A DNA stretch of 64,000 nt from Dipteronia dyeriana (lineage: Eukaryota > Streptophyta > Magnoliopsida > Sapindales > Sapindaceae). The position numbers and the translations under genes were made by a program. This document shows, piece after piece, positions 35,323 to 47,833 of this stretch. Positions within the stretch are counted from its first letter, which is position 1. Each line of letters opens with the position of its first letter. The notes beneath the pieces were generated by a model. That model was not told where the DNA came from, made no database searches, and worked only from the letters and a program-made list of their open reading frames with translations. The stretch lies in contig CM065298.1 in assembly GCA_032871835.1 (NCBI GenBank), positions 79,264,154-79,328,153 of the forward strand, written 5' to 3'.

Positions 35323-37451
35323 TGTTGGGGTTTATGCCCTAAAGATGTAATTTGTAAATGGATTTATGAAATAAATAAAAGGAAAAGTTCAATTCATTCA
35401 TGTTGTGTTGTTTATTTTATAACTTGTGCATATATTTAACATCCAAGATTGCCGGATGTAATCTCAAATTGTGTATATGAGTTTCATATACGGATGGATA
35501 CAGTAAAAGACGTGCAATCTAAAGAGCTCATAGATAGCAAATAAAGCTGGGTACTTTATTTGTGGATAATCTATAGCTGCGGTCCATTTTGTAATGTACA
35601 ATGATTATATCCTGAATCATTCATATGAGATATGGGAATTGAGGCACCTTGTATGATGTGATCATATAGGACTGGGCCATAATCTATACAAATCTATCAC
35701 CAAGATCCGTTTACCGATGAGATTCATATATATCAACTAATGATGACTATAAGTGGGTGATCTTAATCCTAAGTGTCTTATCGACTCCTTCAAGTTAGAT
35801 CGTGGTCTTTGATTTACCATGGGTGAGGTCAGATGCATTTCTTGATCAATATAATCCGTATGTTAGGATTGCGGTCTGGCTTATGGCTGGAAAGGTTTGT
35901 ACACAATAGTGGAATCCACTCCTTCTTATGAGAAGTAGATGGTAGTTTCCTTAAGGGTTGATTCTGGGCTTCGACAATATGAGCGCTCTCCTAATTCCGT
36001 AAGAAAATATGATTTATTATTCATTATAGAATCAACGGTACTTAAAGTATATATGTAATGAAGGGGGAATAACTGACATTATGACACAACTCTAATTATG
36101 AACTACTTTGGAGGATCATACCATGTGTAATAGCTATATCGATGGACACCGAGTTGTATCGGTCTGTGTAAAAGCGTCTACAGTTGAGAGAGTGTAGCTT
36201 CGGGTTTTTAGTGGAATAACACCGGAGTAAATAATCAAGAAATATTAATTAAAAAGTTTAATTAATGATTCCGAGAATTATTGGAGCTCAAAATACTGTG
36301 GGTCTATTAGGTCCCCATGCTAGCCCGATCGATTTAGGTAACAAGGGTCACGATAAATTAATTGGATTGTCCAATTAATTGTGTTACAAAAGTGACACGT
36401 ATATATTCGGGAATTAATTGAATAATGAGATTATTTAATTAAAGATTCTTAATAGTTAAATTAATTAAATAATTACATTATTTAATTATATTGATAATTA
36501 TGAATTATCATTTAACTATTAATTAGAGGGTGTTAGTTGATATATGGATTTATGTGAAGATAAAATAATATGATTATTTTATTTTACTAAATCATTTATC
36601 TAAGTATTTGAATTTAAGTTTAAATTTAAAATACTTATTATCACTTTTAATATATTAGATATATTTGAAAATGATAATTAAAAGATATATATTAATTATA
36701 ACACAAGAGATTGTATTGGATGTAAATTGGTGTATGCACATATAAGTGTTTGTATAGGACACAAACAATTATATATATAATTATATATATATATATATAT
36801 TATTTTCTTTTGAAAAAAAAGAGGGGATTGACTTTTTATATATATATATATAAAAAAGTGTGGCGTGAGACAAAAAAGCAGATTTGTGAAAAAAAAAAGT
36901 GTGATTTTTTTAAGTGTTCCAGTACACACGCATAGAAAGAAAAAAAGTGTCATATTTTTTTAAGTGTACCGGATACACACGCGGCAAAAAGAAAAGAAAG
37001 AAAAGGCATAAGTTTTGCTTGAGATGCAATTTATATGTGCGTGAAATCAATACACCAAATTTTGAAGAAATAGTTTCTTTAAGTATTTCTCTACATCTTC
37101 CATTCAAGTTCCTGAGACCGTGACGCACCCACACGCGGTTACCAATCCCTAGAGATAGCGAGGAAGATCGAGTGGTTTAGACAGGAGCACATCGTAAAGT
37201 GAAGAAGCTTCCAAACGTTGGTTAGATTGGTTCAGACAGGAGCATATCGAAAAGTGAAGGAGCCTCCAAACGTTGGTAAGTTTTTCTTCTTCTGATTATA
37301 TCGATTTCAATTTCCTGTGTTTACATATTGTATGTATTAGTTCCAAAAAATAATTACGATCCAAAGTTCACTGGTCCCAGATACAGATATGATTTGTATA
37401 AAAATTTTAAAACCTAATTCCACTGCGTGACCGGTGAACGGGGTTCTAACA
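35323..37451 (+). mobile_element. Copia C 3' LTR (2129 bp, uninterrupted)
   Basis: TGTTGGGG to TTCTAACA. This is the only uninterrupted LTR of its subfamily in the window and the reference for the others. It ends at target duplication AGATC (37452-37456). It contains TA runs at 36765-36852 and a 55-bp tandem duplication at 37174-37281. Downstream sequence is E, not a primer site, so this is a 3' LTR. Confidence 0.92.
37174..37281 (+). repeat. 55-bp tandem duplication near Copia LTR end
   Basis: Units start at 37174 and 37229 with GGTTYAGACAGGAGCA and contain TCCAAACGTTGG. The second unit ends GTTGGTAAGT, resembling a 5' splice site. Confidence 0.85.
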
Positions 37452-37456
37452 AGATC

Positions 37457-38180
37457 CCCACTTTTAATGTGATTAAAATCAGCTAAATTGAATGTAATAA
37501 ATGTGTAGTGAATATGTCATTCCTATGCTTTTAGGCTTCAATGGAAAGGGGTGATTTGTGAACATGCCATTCCAAGCCATCCCTAACCATTGGAATCTAT
37601 CTAGGCTTCAAAGGTGACTCTCTCATAAGCCAACTAAGTAGTTCAGTAGTAGAGAGTTGATTGATAAGAGCCTTTATCTCTCCAAATTCGGCCAGGTAGT
37701 CGTGAGTGAGAGCTATTGATTCTAAGTCACCTTAAAAGGTAGATTAGCCCTATTGGTTCTTAAAAGATTGCTATTACTGTTAGTTATTATGAGTGGCATG
37801 AATGTTGTGGTGGTCATGAGTACCATATGTATCTATTCCCTTGTATCTCTTCTATCCATTATTTTATACTTATCACTTTAATCACCATTCATTCCCATCC
37901 ATTTTCTCTTATCTTTCCTTTATTTGTTTCTTTTTTCACACACACACACAACCAACATTTTACACTTCACACATACCACTCTTACCCCTGCCATGTTCTT
38001 TTTTACATTGCTTTCAATAATCACTAAAACGTGAAACGATCGACGGATGGCACCTCCCTGTGGACGTTACCCTTGCTTACCGCTTTACTAGTTTTTAAAA
38101 CTTTATAGCACATTGCGTAGGACTTTTTGTAAATATTCTTTTAATACGCAATTTCTTAACGATAGAAAAAACATTCATCA
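37457..38180 (+). mobile_element. Element E 5' LTR, right part
   Basis: Resumes E after the Copia array and ends ACATTCATCA. It aligns with 62615-63344 of the 3' LTR, including CGATCGACGRATG (38039 and 63202) and the CACACACA run. No gene. Confidence 0.88.
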
Positions 38181-38183
38181 AAA

Positions 38184-38203
38184 TGGCACCGCTACTGGGG
38201 AGG
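38184..38203 (+). promoter_or_regulatory. Primer-site region of element E
   Basis: TGGCACCGCTACTGGGGAGG three bases after the LTR. Athila-type elements have a TGGCGCCGTTGCCGGGGA-like phrase here. Confidence 0.8.
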
Positions 38204-41200
38204 TGTCCTATTCATTAATTGTTTCAAGTTTTAGCAAATAATGTGGTGATGTAAATATTCCATTAGTTTTCTATTTGTTTGCATGTATTGTTCATTGTTG
38301 GGCATGCAATATTTTGGCTAGGTTTTAGGGTGTTTTTATTGTATATTTGTTTGTTTGTTTTCTTTTTATTTTCAAGCATATGCGTTTAATCTTGTTTGAG
38401 TTGTGTCGTGCAATGAATGACTAATTTTCAGGTTGGCAAGCTATCAAATCAAAGTTGGAGTAGGAACCTACAATCAAGGATGCCAAGACCAATAACTTAA
38501 GAGAACCATGAGTGCATATTGCACTCCAACAACTTCACCAAGCGGTAGCGCTATGATGACCTAAGTGATTCATGCAACCAAGGACGCAAGTAGGGCCACA
38601 AAGTGCATCATGTGGAAAAAAGGTCATAGCGCAGCTAGAAGTGGGATCTCTGTAAGCTTCTTCCTAAAAAATAATTTTCGATATCGATTCCTCTCACTGT
38701 TTCTATCTTTCTATATTACCTTACTTATGAGGGCATAACTTAAACGTTTATGGGAATGAGCTTATTGTCGAAGCATGTGTGAGTGAGTTTATGAGGGTAC
38801 ACCGATATATGTGCTTAATTACTTTGGGAAGGGTCTGATGTTATCAATTGTGCTTGTATGTATGGTTGTTGATATTGAGGCGTAAACAGTCTATGTGCTT
38901 CATGACAAAAATGATATGCTTGTTTTCATTTTATTTACTTTTGAGTATTTTATGATTGTACAATTTAGTTCTCTCTTGTAAACTAAGTTCTAATCCCTTA
39001 GTTTGAGTTTATTTTCTTTAATAAGGGGTATTTCAAGCTCTTGTTGGCAACTATATGCATTGATTGATTCTTAGTTGCCTGAACATTCTAATGGAGTTAT
39101 GAGTGTGCAGATTATCTATAGTTTCTTTAGGAAGCATGTTTTTCCAGCATGTGCTTAAAGAGAGATTTCTCTATCTCTTGGAATCGACACACCGGCCACT
39201 TGCGAGTCTGGGATGGGCGAGTAAGCCAAGAGTGCTCATAAATAGAGCAGGAATCTCATCTTATGAAGGGAGGCTGTAATGTGGAGTTCAAGTGTCGATA
39301 TGCCACAATAACCTCTTGCCCAAATGATAAATAGAGCGCTAATGGGAGGCAACCCACCTAAGTTTATTTATAATTTCCTTTTTCTCATTTTTGTTTTTTT
39401 TTGGTTTAGTATATAATTGGTGGAGATTTTCTTTGTGAATATTGTGTGGATGGTATACTTGTGCATCACTGAATATTTGTGGAGGTATATATTCTTGATT
39501 TTATTGATTATTTTTCGTGATGAATAAGCCGAAGGCTCTTATGGATGGAATTACATATTTGATAGATCACTTGCAAATGATGATATACGATTTTTGAATT
39601 TAATTGATTTATTCTTTTGTTGATGGAATGAGCCGAAGGCTCTTATAGATGATTGCATGCGAGTGTACATATTTAATTTCCATATATAGCCTAATTCAGT
39701 TTGGGGGTTATGAGTACATGCATTATTTTTGTACGGGTCTTGATGCATATAGTTAGATTCAGTTTAGGGGTTGTTATGCCCCCATTCCGTCAATTTTGGT
39801 AAATGCATGATGTAGATTTTGAGCATAAGTTTATGTGCTTCTATGCTTAAACGCTAATTGCATTGATTGTCTTGCTTTATATGTTGAGCCTTATTTGAGT
39901 TGTATTAGGCACGCACCACTAGGCCAAGCTCTCATGTCCCACATCGAGAACAATATTGAGTTTAGGTTTGGGGGTGTAGACACCTTTGTGAGTCGTCTTT
40001 TTGGGTCTTGAGTCTTTCTAGTGTCAGTTTATTTTCAAATTGTCGCATGGACAAAATTTTCAAGCTTTAATTAGCTTGGGTGTGATGCCTTGAGCATGTG
40101 CTTGTGGAAAATTTATATATGCTTGGTGTGCTTTATGTTGTATCTCTTAGTCACTCTAGGGTTTCACTTGTACTTCATGAGCTAGTCCCATCCTATTAGT
40201 GTTCAAGTCGAGGGGACTTAGTGCTCTAGCACCTTGTTCTAATAGTGGAGACTACCTAGAGAGTTCACAAACACAAGCCTTAAAGAATGCATTTGAGTGT
40301 TTTCATTGTTTTATCTTAAACACTTTTCTCGTCACGTGTATCATCTGTCATAGGACATCACATTGCATTATATTCTTGAAGATTGCTTGATGGATGCTTA
40401 AATTCCCTTAATAGATGGAATTGTGGAAATGATCTTAGGCAATGTGTATGCATTAACTACTTATATAGCCTAAACACATTTCCAAGTCCCTTATGTGTGC
40501 TCCAAAGCCAAACTTGAGGCCAAACACATATCCATTTCATTTGGTACCATAATATAACCATATAGCCCATAGTCAAACACATGTCTTCCCTTGATGCCAA
40601 TCATGTGAGGATGTACAGGTGTGGTGGTTGAAAGGTGAAAAGCTCTAAATTGTAAAAAGAGCATGTACTTAGGCAATATTTGTAAATGTGCAAGGCAAAT
40701 GGCTCAAAAATGTTCAAGTGCAAAAAAAATGTGCACATGCGAGCTTAAATTGTAAAAATGTGAAATGTTCAAAAGAAAAAAAAAATGCACAAAGAGTCTT
40801 GAATGTTAAATGTAAAGTACTCACAAATACAGTACTCATGTGTAGCACAATGTATGTGAAAGTTAAGCCTAGGTGCTAATGTTCATAATTGAGAATATAG
40901 TAGAGCTAAATGTATGGGTGTGTAATGTAAGTTTCTTAGCATGATTGGTGATTTTTGAACTCAATTTGTCCCATTTTTTTCTATCACCTCATTTCACCCA
41001 GTGGCCCCATTACAACAAAAGGGAAGTCCTAATTGATTTATGAAGAAATCTAAATTGGGAATGTTTGTTGAAGTATGATCTTCCACGTCCATGGCATTTG
41101 ATTTTTTCCTAGGCTAGTTCACCAAGACATTGCGTTCTTTCAATGATAAATGTATGCAACACATTAAATTCCTATGAATATATTCCATCTTGCATACCTT

Positions 41201-41394
41201 GTATGAGTGTGAACATAGAACTTTAAGTGGAAAGAAAAGAAAGTATCCATATGAGGCATAGAGTCAAATTGAATTACGCTCACGGTGTGAGAGTGAGTAG
41301 TTCCTAATATGAGAGCACTTTTAGTTGTGGGATTCATGATTATGAAAGTCTCCCGTGAGTGCCTTCGAGTTGCCTTAAAACATTTTGCATGTGT
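38204..41394 (+). other. Element E internal region, left part, non-coding
   Basis: About 3.2 kb with no gag or pol domain in any frame; only frames under 70 codons. Near 39340 it contains ATGGGAGGCAACCCACC, a phrase usually found downstream of pol in Athila-type elements. Leader therefore seems joined directly to 3' untranslated sequence. A 13-bp hairpin, GAGCCGAAGGCTC, is at 39629-39641, and GCCGAAGGCTCTTAT also occurs at 39528. Purine/T-rich PPT-like phrases (TTTGGGGGT) occur at about 39700 and 39985. Confidence 0.65.
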
Positions 41395-41440
41395 CTAATT
41401 GAAAATACAATCACGATTAAATGCTCAAGGCTAACCTAGA

Positions 41441-41474
41441 GGGGGGAGGGGAAGGGGGAGGGGGGGTGGGGGGG
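41441..41474 (+). repeat. G-rich tract, G-quadruplex candidate
   Basis: Five G runs of 4 to 8 bases separated by one or two bases. It lies at the LTR I end; the transcribed strand of the LTR would carry the C-rich form. Confidence 0.9.
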
Positions 41475-41890
41475 TGAATAGGTTATGCACCTTTTTCGAC
41501 TCCCTTAGAAACAAACAAAAGTTTGTCCCTCTAGATTGCTTGTATCACAATATATATATATTAATTAAAGACATTTATTCAATATATAAACACAAGTAAA
41601 GTGTGATACAAACAAGTAATTGTATCACATACACAATCTATATTATAAAGAGGAAGTCAACATATATAAAGAGTTCTATCCACAATACAAATATTAGAGA
41701 GATAGGGATAGAGAAAAGTTGACACAAGATATAACGTGGTAAACCTCCGAAGAGGAAACATCTACGGGCTAGCAGCCACCGGCAAACAAAATCCACTAGT
41801 AGATAAGACAAGTACAGTCTCTCAAGTGACCTCTTCACCTAGAAACTACCCTCCTATCATACTCTAGAAGTTGACGCCCTATGCTCAACA

Positions 41891-42187
41891 AACCGAGGCT
41901 TCACACCTCTTATCAAGACTTCCTTGCTCACCTTATCCGGGTCTTCACAACCCAAGGCAAGACTTCTTGCTCAACTATACGATTCTTCCCGACTCTAGTC
42001 AAGACTTCCTTGCTCACCTATCCGAGTTCTCCTAACTCTAGGCAAGACTTCTTGCTCGACTATCCAAGGCTTCACACCTTTAGCCAAGACTTCCTTGCTA
42101 GAAAATCCGAGGCTTCACACCTATTGCCAAGACTTCTTGCTTAACACCATAGGTCTCGCACCTATTGTCAAGACTTCCTTCTCACAA
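41891..42187 (+). repeat. About 42-bp minisatellite, seven copies, in LTR I
   Basis: The phrase YCAAGACTTCYTTGCT recurs seven times, about every 41-43 bp, with variable spacers (CTATCCGAG, GGCTTCACACC). The 87-codon ORF over it arises from the repeat and is not a gene. Confidence 0.9.
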
Positions 42188-42985
42188 TGCATCTAGGTGA
42201 TCATGAATGCAAAATGCAAACAAGCACACAACATAAAATGCTATGATCAAAACATCCTATGGAAAATACTAGACATGAGCATGAATGCACAAATCACATA
42301 TAGTCTAGTTCATCATGCATGAGTAGTCAATCTAGATTATGTAAGATATGATCAACATTAATCACAAACTAGATTCATGCATATATCTAAACTTGAATCA
42401 CAAGATATGATCAACAAATCACAAGATCAAGTTTAAATCACAAAAACCTAAAACATGCAAAAATCATATAACAAAGTCAAATTGATCTAAGCAAAAGTTC
42501 TAGAGCAAATTCCTAATCACAGATTCAACAAATCGCATGAATAGCTCAAAAGAACATAAGCACATGTATTATGAGAGAATTTTGGCCAAGAGAGCCTAAT
42601 ACATGTGATGAACTATTTTTCTCAAAATCAATCAATCAAAGATCACAAAATAGTCCTAGAATCAAAGCTAGCACAATACAATCCCAAACATGTGATAACA
42701 TAGGCAAAATCAAAACCTAACTCAACATGAATGATTTCAATTGAAACTCAACCTAGCTTTGAAAGTGTTCAAAACACAAATCAAAACACTCACAATATAA
42801 AAATACATGTAGAAGAAGAAAACCCAAGGCAATTGACCAAGTTTTAAAAGAAAACTTAGAGAGAAAATCAATACCTTAGTTGATCTAGGTGCATTCCCGT
42901 TTTTGTATGATTAGACACCAAAAACAGCAGCAAAATTAACTTAAACCTTTAGGGAAAAGATAGAGGATGAATAAATGAACACTCT

Positions 42986-43881
42986 TGTTGACATCGATTT
43001 CTGGATTATGTCAGAAAAGCCAACAAGGATTGGATTTCGGCTATTGATTCAAAGAGAAAGAGATTCAGAGAGAGTAACGAAGATAAGTTTAACGTGGTAA
43101 AACTCCGATGAACGGAGAAATGTCCACGGGTGGTTGAAGGATCAACCAAGCCAAAATCCACTATGAAAATATGATGTTTACAAGCTCTCGATCTCTCTTT
43201 TTTCCCTCTGTATTTGCTATGATTGCTGTATGCTATATTGCCTATATCTTTTTTTGAACCAGATTATGGGTCTATTTATATGCTCATAGAACCCTAAACT
43301 GCTTTGTACAAGTAATACAAGTAATACAAGTAATACAAGATCTTTGTATTTAATTATGATTCGGTTACTTGTTTGAGGTTGATTTGTCTTCTTTCCTGTT
43401 TTGGAGTCTCTTATGAAAATCGAGTGGGATTCTAGTAGTGCTGTTTAATTTGGACTTGTTTCCTTATAAGGATGTAGTCTTTGTAAAGTAATCAAGTTAT
43501 TTCATGATTGGGGACTCTTCTAACTTAATGTTCCATTTTATTTGGGATTCCTTCCATATGAATATCTTCGCGTGTTTAATGACTTAATCCGTGTGAAATA
43601 AGCACCAAGTTCTTACTCGAGTTGTATTTTATTCCCGAGTAAGAGTAATACCTGATGGTTCCGAGTAGCGCCGTTTGAGCTCGAGCGGAAGTGTTGTTTA
43701 ACCAGTCCCGAGTGTTATTAACTGATCCCGAGCAGGTTTCATTCAATATATGTTTACTCGGGCTTTCTTTTCTTTAATGATGCCTCGTAGGATATTTCCT
43801 GAGTGCCCATTTGAGCGTCCACCTGGCTATTTTCTCCTTCATGTCAATGACGTGTATGCTTGGTAAAATTCACATACGACA
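42986..43881 (-). mobile_element. Element G 3' LTR
   Basis: Plus strand TGTTGACATCGATTTC to CATACGACA. TATA box on the minus strand at 43273-43280 (TATAAATA). Contains a 9-bp unit CAAGTAATA three times (about 43311-43337) where the 5' LTR has two, which accounts for most of the length difference. Confidence 0.92.
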
Positions 43882-44470
43882 ATACCTTCTTAAAATATTT
43901 TTACAGAGTAAATTTCATTTCGGGCAAGAGTATTTTAATCATCTCAATTTTTAGTCGTCAGAATAGCCGTCTTGTCATAATGGCTTGTCTTAATGGTGAC
44001 CCTGTAATTTCGATTCGCTTCATCACGCGAGATCTTAAATGATGGCGACGTTTTGAAGTTCTGACGGTCGAGGGCTACTTCCTGTTTTGACACGCGTCCC
44101 TCGTCTCTTTGTTTTTCGATATCATTTATGAGAAATGATTTTTACGTTTCCCCAATCGCCGCCTACGTCATCGAGTTTCGTCATAAGTTTTTTCCCACCT
44201 TGAAATCCTAGGGTTTCGTGCCGTCTCATATTTAAATTTTTTGCTGAGAGACATTGTTGGTTTATTCTCAAAACAATTCAGCAAAAATTTCTTTAAACTC
44301 AGATTTCTTTATCCAGAAGTTTATGATTCTCCGTTTGAAGATCTTGCATCAGTCTCAATTCAAGGTTAGTTTTAATGGGGCCATCTTCCCGCCATCGTCT
44401 CTTTAAAATCGATTTTGATGCTTTAGAACGTGGTGATTTCCAGTTAGTTTCTTGCATTAAACGATTACAG
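43882..44470 (+). other. Upstream region and possible first intron of G antisense gene
   Basis: Non-coding in G sense. On the plus strand a possible intron (GTTAGTTTTAATG about 44365 to CATTAAACGATTACAG 44470) leads into the open antisense frame. Earlier sequence has no clear start codon. Confidence 0.4.
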
Positions 44471-47304
44471 GGGATATCCCAATAGATGAACCTCCATTCT
44501 TAGAGGTTGATGTTTCTAGGTTTCACTATGACGTCACTTTTAGCCCCGTATCGAGTTCTCCATCTAGTTCTGATTCTGATATTTCTTATCATAGGGTATC
44601 TTTCCAAAGGATGGGTAAACATAAGAGCAGAAGTAAGGTATACAAGCACGGCTCGAGCAGCGTTCAGACCAGGGAACAGACTATTAACGAGGGTGACGTT
44701 GATGAAGTGTACAGGGAGTCTCGCCTTTCATTTTCTGATACTCGCCCGAGTGGCTTTGATACTGAGCTGAATGTGGTCGGGCCGACTGAGATAGAAAAAT
44801 ATTGCTCCTGATTCGACTTGCTCGACTCGGTCACTTTGGTTCCTGCAGGGGATAGAGCCGTATGGAATCCTCCTGAGGGTATGGTCAAGATTTATGGATC
44901 AATGCTATACTGTTGCGTCACACTTCCCTTTCAGCCTTTTATTGCCTGGTTTTTGGCTGAAGCAGGGATAACCCCAGCTCAATTGGCCCTGAATAGTTAT
45001 AAAGTCTTGATGTGCATGTGGCACATGTTCAGTCGAATGAACCTTTCGCCTCCTTCCCCAAATGAAATCAGGCATTTCTTTACGCTGAGGCAGGTTAGCA
45101 AAACGAGGACCTATTTTCTTGCATCAACTCCATCGGACGATTGGGTCCCCAAAGAAGCAAAGGTGAATCGGGGGGTCGATGCTTCTGATGACCAAAAAAA
45201 GAAGGGTTTTGTATGGGGATTCCCTACATCCAACAAGTTCTGGAAGAACAGTTGGTTTTTTACTGGAGGGGCTCTCAGGCTCAACGTCACTGTTGGTTCA
45301 AAGGATTCCGAAAGGTGTTGAGTGTTCCTCGATTCTTCTATTCTCCCGAAGCGTGGGATAAGAAAATAATCGATTACAGTGATTCTGAGCTGAAAAGGCT
45401 GAAGAGGCTGACTCGGGCAGCTAATCGTACTCTGGAGAAGAGGAGCAAGAGCTACCTTTTTAAAGAAGAGGATTTGATAAAGCTCGGCTTCTTCAGATAG
45501 ATTTTGGGCCATCGCAGGCGATGTAAGTAACCCGGCGCCCTTTTTGTTGTATTTTTCTGCTTTTCATTTTCTTTTCTAACATGATTTTTTTTTAGTGTTC
45601 GATACGGACGTTGTCAGCGATCTTCAGGCTCTCCAGGATAAGGCGATTCTGCAAGTGAGTAGAAAGGAAGCTTCCCGTCAGGTCGATGGAGGTATTGCTC
45701 CACCCGAGCCTGATGAGGAAACCGACACTGCGGAGGAACAAATTCTCGAGTGCGTTGTTCAGGGTGCTCAGCCTACTACTCAGGATTCTGCTGGTCCAAG
45801 TGGCCAGAGTGAAGGCTTGTGTGAACAGCCTATTGGACGGTTTGAAGCCGGTGACGGTGGTAACGTCTTGACGGATAGAGTGCCTGCAGGTGCCAAATTC
45901 TTTAAATTTTTCCAGGGCGATCTGCAGGAAGATCCTGATGCTGACCTAAACTTCCACCGTTGAGTGAGAAGCGAAAGGCAGTTAATTCGCTGTCTCGTCC
46001 TCTCAAAGTTCCTCGGGTAGTCTCATTTATAAACTCCTGTGATGAAGATGTTACGGATGAGATTACCCCGAGTGTTGGCGCTAGAGCATCAATAGATGCA
46101 GCCGCTTCAGAACCGAGTAAGGCTTCTTCTACCCCCGAAGTTGGAGATATGGGGGCTGAACCTTCGGGGGTTCCTTCTCCATCCTTAGAACCGAACAGTG
46201 CTTTTCCTGCCCTAGAGTTTGGAAATCTGGGAGCTGAACCCTCGGGGGTTCCTTTATTCCTTTCTCTCAAGGATATGCTACGGGAGATGTCCTCCGGTCG
46301 GGCTTTTATCGGGGAAGACCGCTTGAGTGGCTTTCAGGACGGTTCCCTGATCGAACGTCTCCAAAATGTTTTTAACGGTGCATCTTATGTAAGTTGAATC
46401 CGACTCCTTTATTGTTTTGCTTTTGCCAGATTTCTAAGTATATTCCTTTACAGATGGTGGCCGAATTCGCTGAGCTTATTCAGACCCAGCAACATCAAGT
46501 CGATCGAATAAGGCTTCTAAAGGCTCAGCTGAAGGCGAGTGAGGAGGGCCGTGCTCGAGCCGAGAAAGCTTACCAGCAGGAGATCAGTTCTGTACAAATA
46601 TTTACCGACCATTGTCTAGCGAAGCAGGTTGAAGCCGATGACAAGGCATCTCTGGCAGAGGAGAAGATTGCATCACTTCAAAATCTTCTATCTTCTGCTG
46701 AAAAATCCATGCTCAAGGCCGAGCAAGAGGCGGAGTAGGCGAAGTCTGCCTATGACCAAAAAATTGAAGATCTGGAGCGCCAAGTGCTGAAAGCTGAATC
46801 CCTTTCCCGAGAGGCCAGGTTGGAACGTGAAGTCTAAGGGGTGGATCGTTTTAAAAGATCCCCTGCTTACGATGCCCTACTTCTTCAGGAATTTCAACAC
46901 GGGTTAGTTTCGGCCGGTGAATTCTTCAAAGTTAAGAGTAGGGCGACTGAGAAGGCCCGTGCTAATTGGGAGTTGTCAATCAAACATCACGTGGACCGGT
47001 CCTTGGAATCTCTTCGGATTCAGATGAAGGAATGGACAGCTTACTGTCGTAGTCAAGACAAAGAGCCCCATCCCATGCATTTAGAGATTCCGTCAGAGCA
47101 TTCTCTCTCGACCTTTTATGCAAGTCAATAGTCGGTTGAGGGTGTAGTCCAAGATGTCGGGCCAGTCCCGGGTGAAGATTACAGCCAGTGGATGGATGAT
47201 ACTGTCGACGATATCACTTGGCAGTCTAATGAGAGCCTACTTCGTGAGTACGAGATGATGCCAGATCCGAGTATTGGTAAAGGCACGAAATCCTCGCAAC
47301 CTTA
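44471..47304 (+). pseudogene. Antisense extra ORF (aORF) of Tat element G, broken
   Basis: Runs opposite to gag-pol, between integrase and the 3' LTR, as known for Tat/Ogre-type elements; function unknown. Exon sequence opens IPIDEPPFLEVDVS, then Ser-rich and basic segments, a TGA (44809), and a domain reading AGDRAVWNPPEGMVKIYGSM and FIAWFLAEAGITPAQLALN that resembles the Pfam putative gypsy-type transposon family. A frameshift lies near 45300. GT-AG introns fit at 45523-45595 and about 46389-46454. Later parts are acidic, then coiled-coil (LLKAQLKASEEGRARAEKAY), with stops at 46736 and 46835, ending near 47304. AATAAA follows at 47387. Confidence 0.75.
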
Positions 47305-47386
47305 ATTTTGTAGAATTGTAGAAAATTCAGATTATTTTTTACTTGTACAAAACAATTCTTTGAACTGTAACCATTCTTTTAGGAGC

Positions 47387-47392
47387 AATAAA
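47387..47392 (+). terminator. Polyadenylation-signal candidate for G antisense ORF
   Basis: AATAAA 83 bp after the last stop of the antisense ORF, in an AT-rich context. Confidence 0.4.
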
Positions 47393-47467
47393 ATCTTATT
47401 TTATTTTGAATTGAATGGTCTTAGTCTGTTCATTGCTGATTGTTGCCGAGTGCTGTATTAAAGCTAA

Positions 47468-47833
47468 TGTTTGGGTAACTTAACCGAGTATCTTATTAAA
47501 CCGGTTGTTACCCGAATGACTTCAATTGCCAAGTATCTTATCAAACTGGCTTCTTCGATGTTTGGGTAACTTAACCGAGTATCTTATTAAACCGGTTGTT
47601 ACCCGAATGACTTCAATTACCAAGTATCTTATTAAACTGGCTTCTTCGATGTTCGGGTAACTTAACCGAGTATCTTATTAAACCGGTTGTTACCCCGAAT
47701 GACTTCAATTGCCACGTATCTTATTAAACTGGCTTCTTCAATGTTCGGGTAACTTAACGGAGTATCTTATTAAACCGATTATTACCCGAATGACTTCAAT
47801 TGCCAAGTATCTTATTAAACAGGCTCTTTATTA
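47468..47833 (+). repeat. 91-bp tandem array in element G 3' region
   Basis: Four units starting at 47468, 47559, 47650 and 47742 (period 91, 91, 92), each TGTTYGGGTAACTTAACSGAG..., with a degraded fifth end. Within each unit AGTATCTTATTAAACYGG occurs twice, pointing to an older half-length repeat. Confidence 0.95.

Larger units (their letters stand above)
7167..37451 (+). mobile_element. Composite Copia array B/C (LTR-pol-LTR-pol-LTR)
   Basis: The outermost LTR ends are flanked by one perfect duplication, AGATC (7162-7166 and 37452-37456), and the flanks join to match the intact E 3' LTR near 62610. Inside are a truncated LTR (7167-8405), the B coding remnant, a middle LTR (11893-23673), a rearranged LTR piece (to 24414), a second primer site, leader, C gag and pol, and a 3' LTR (35323-37451). 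The single outer duplication fits one insertion later expanded by recombination between LTRs, although other histories are possible. Confidence 0.85.

Noticed and set aside
41881..42144. 87-codon ORF with internal repeats
   Set aside because: A by-product of the 42-bp minisatellite; no initiation context or domain.
41891..42187. CRISPR-like spaced repeats
   Set aside because: Plant LTR minisatellite: the repeats are imperfect, the spacers are related to each other and there are no cas genes.
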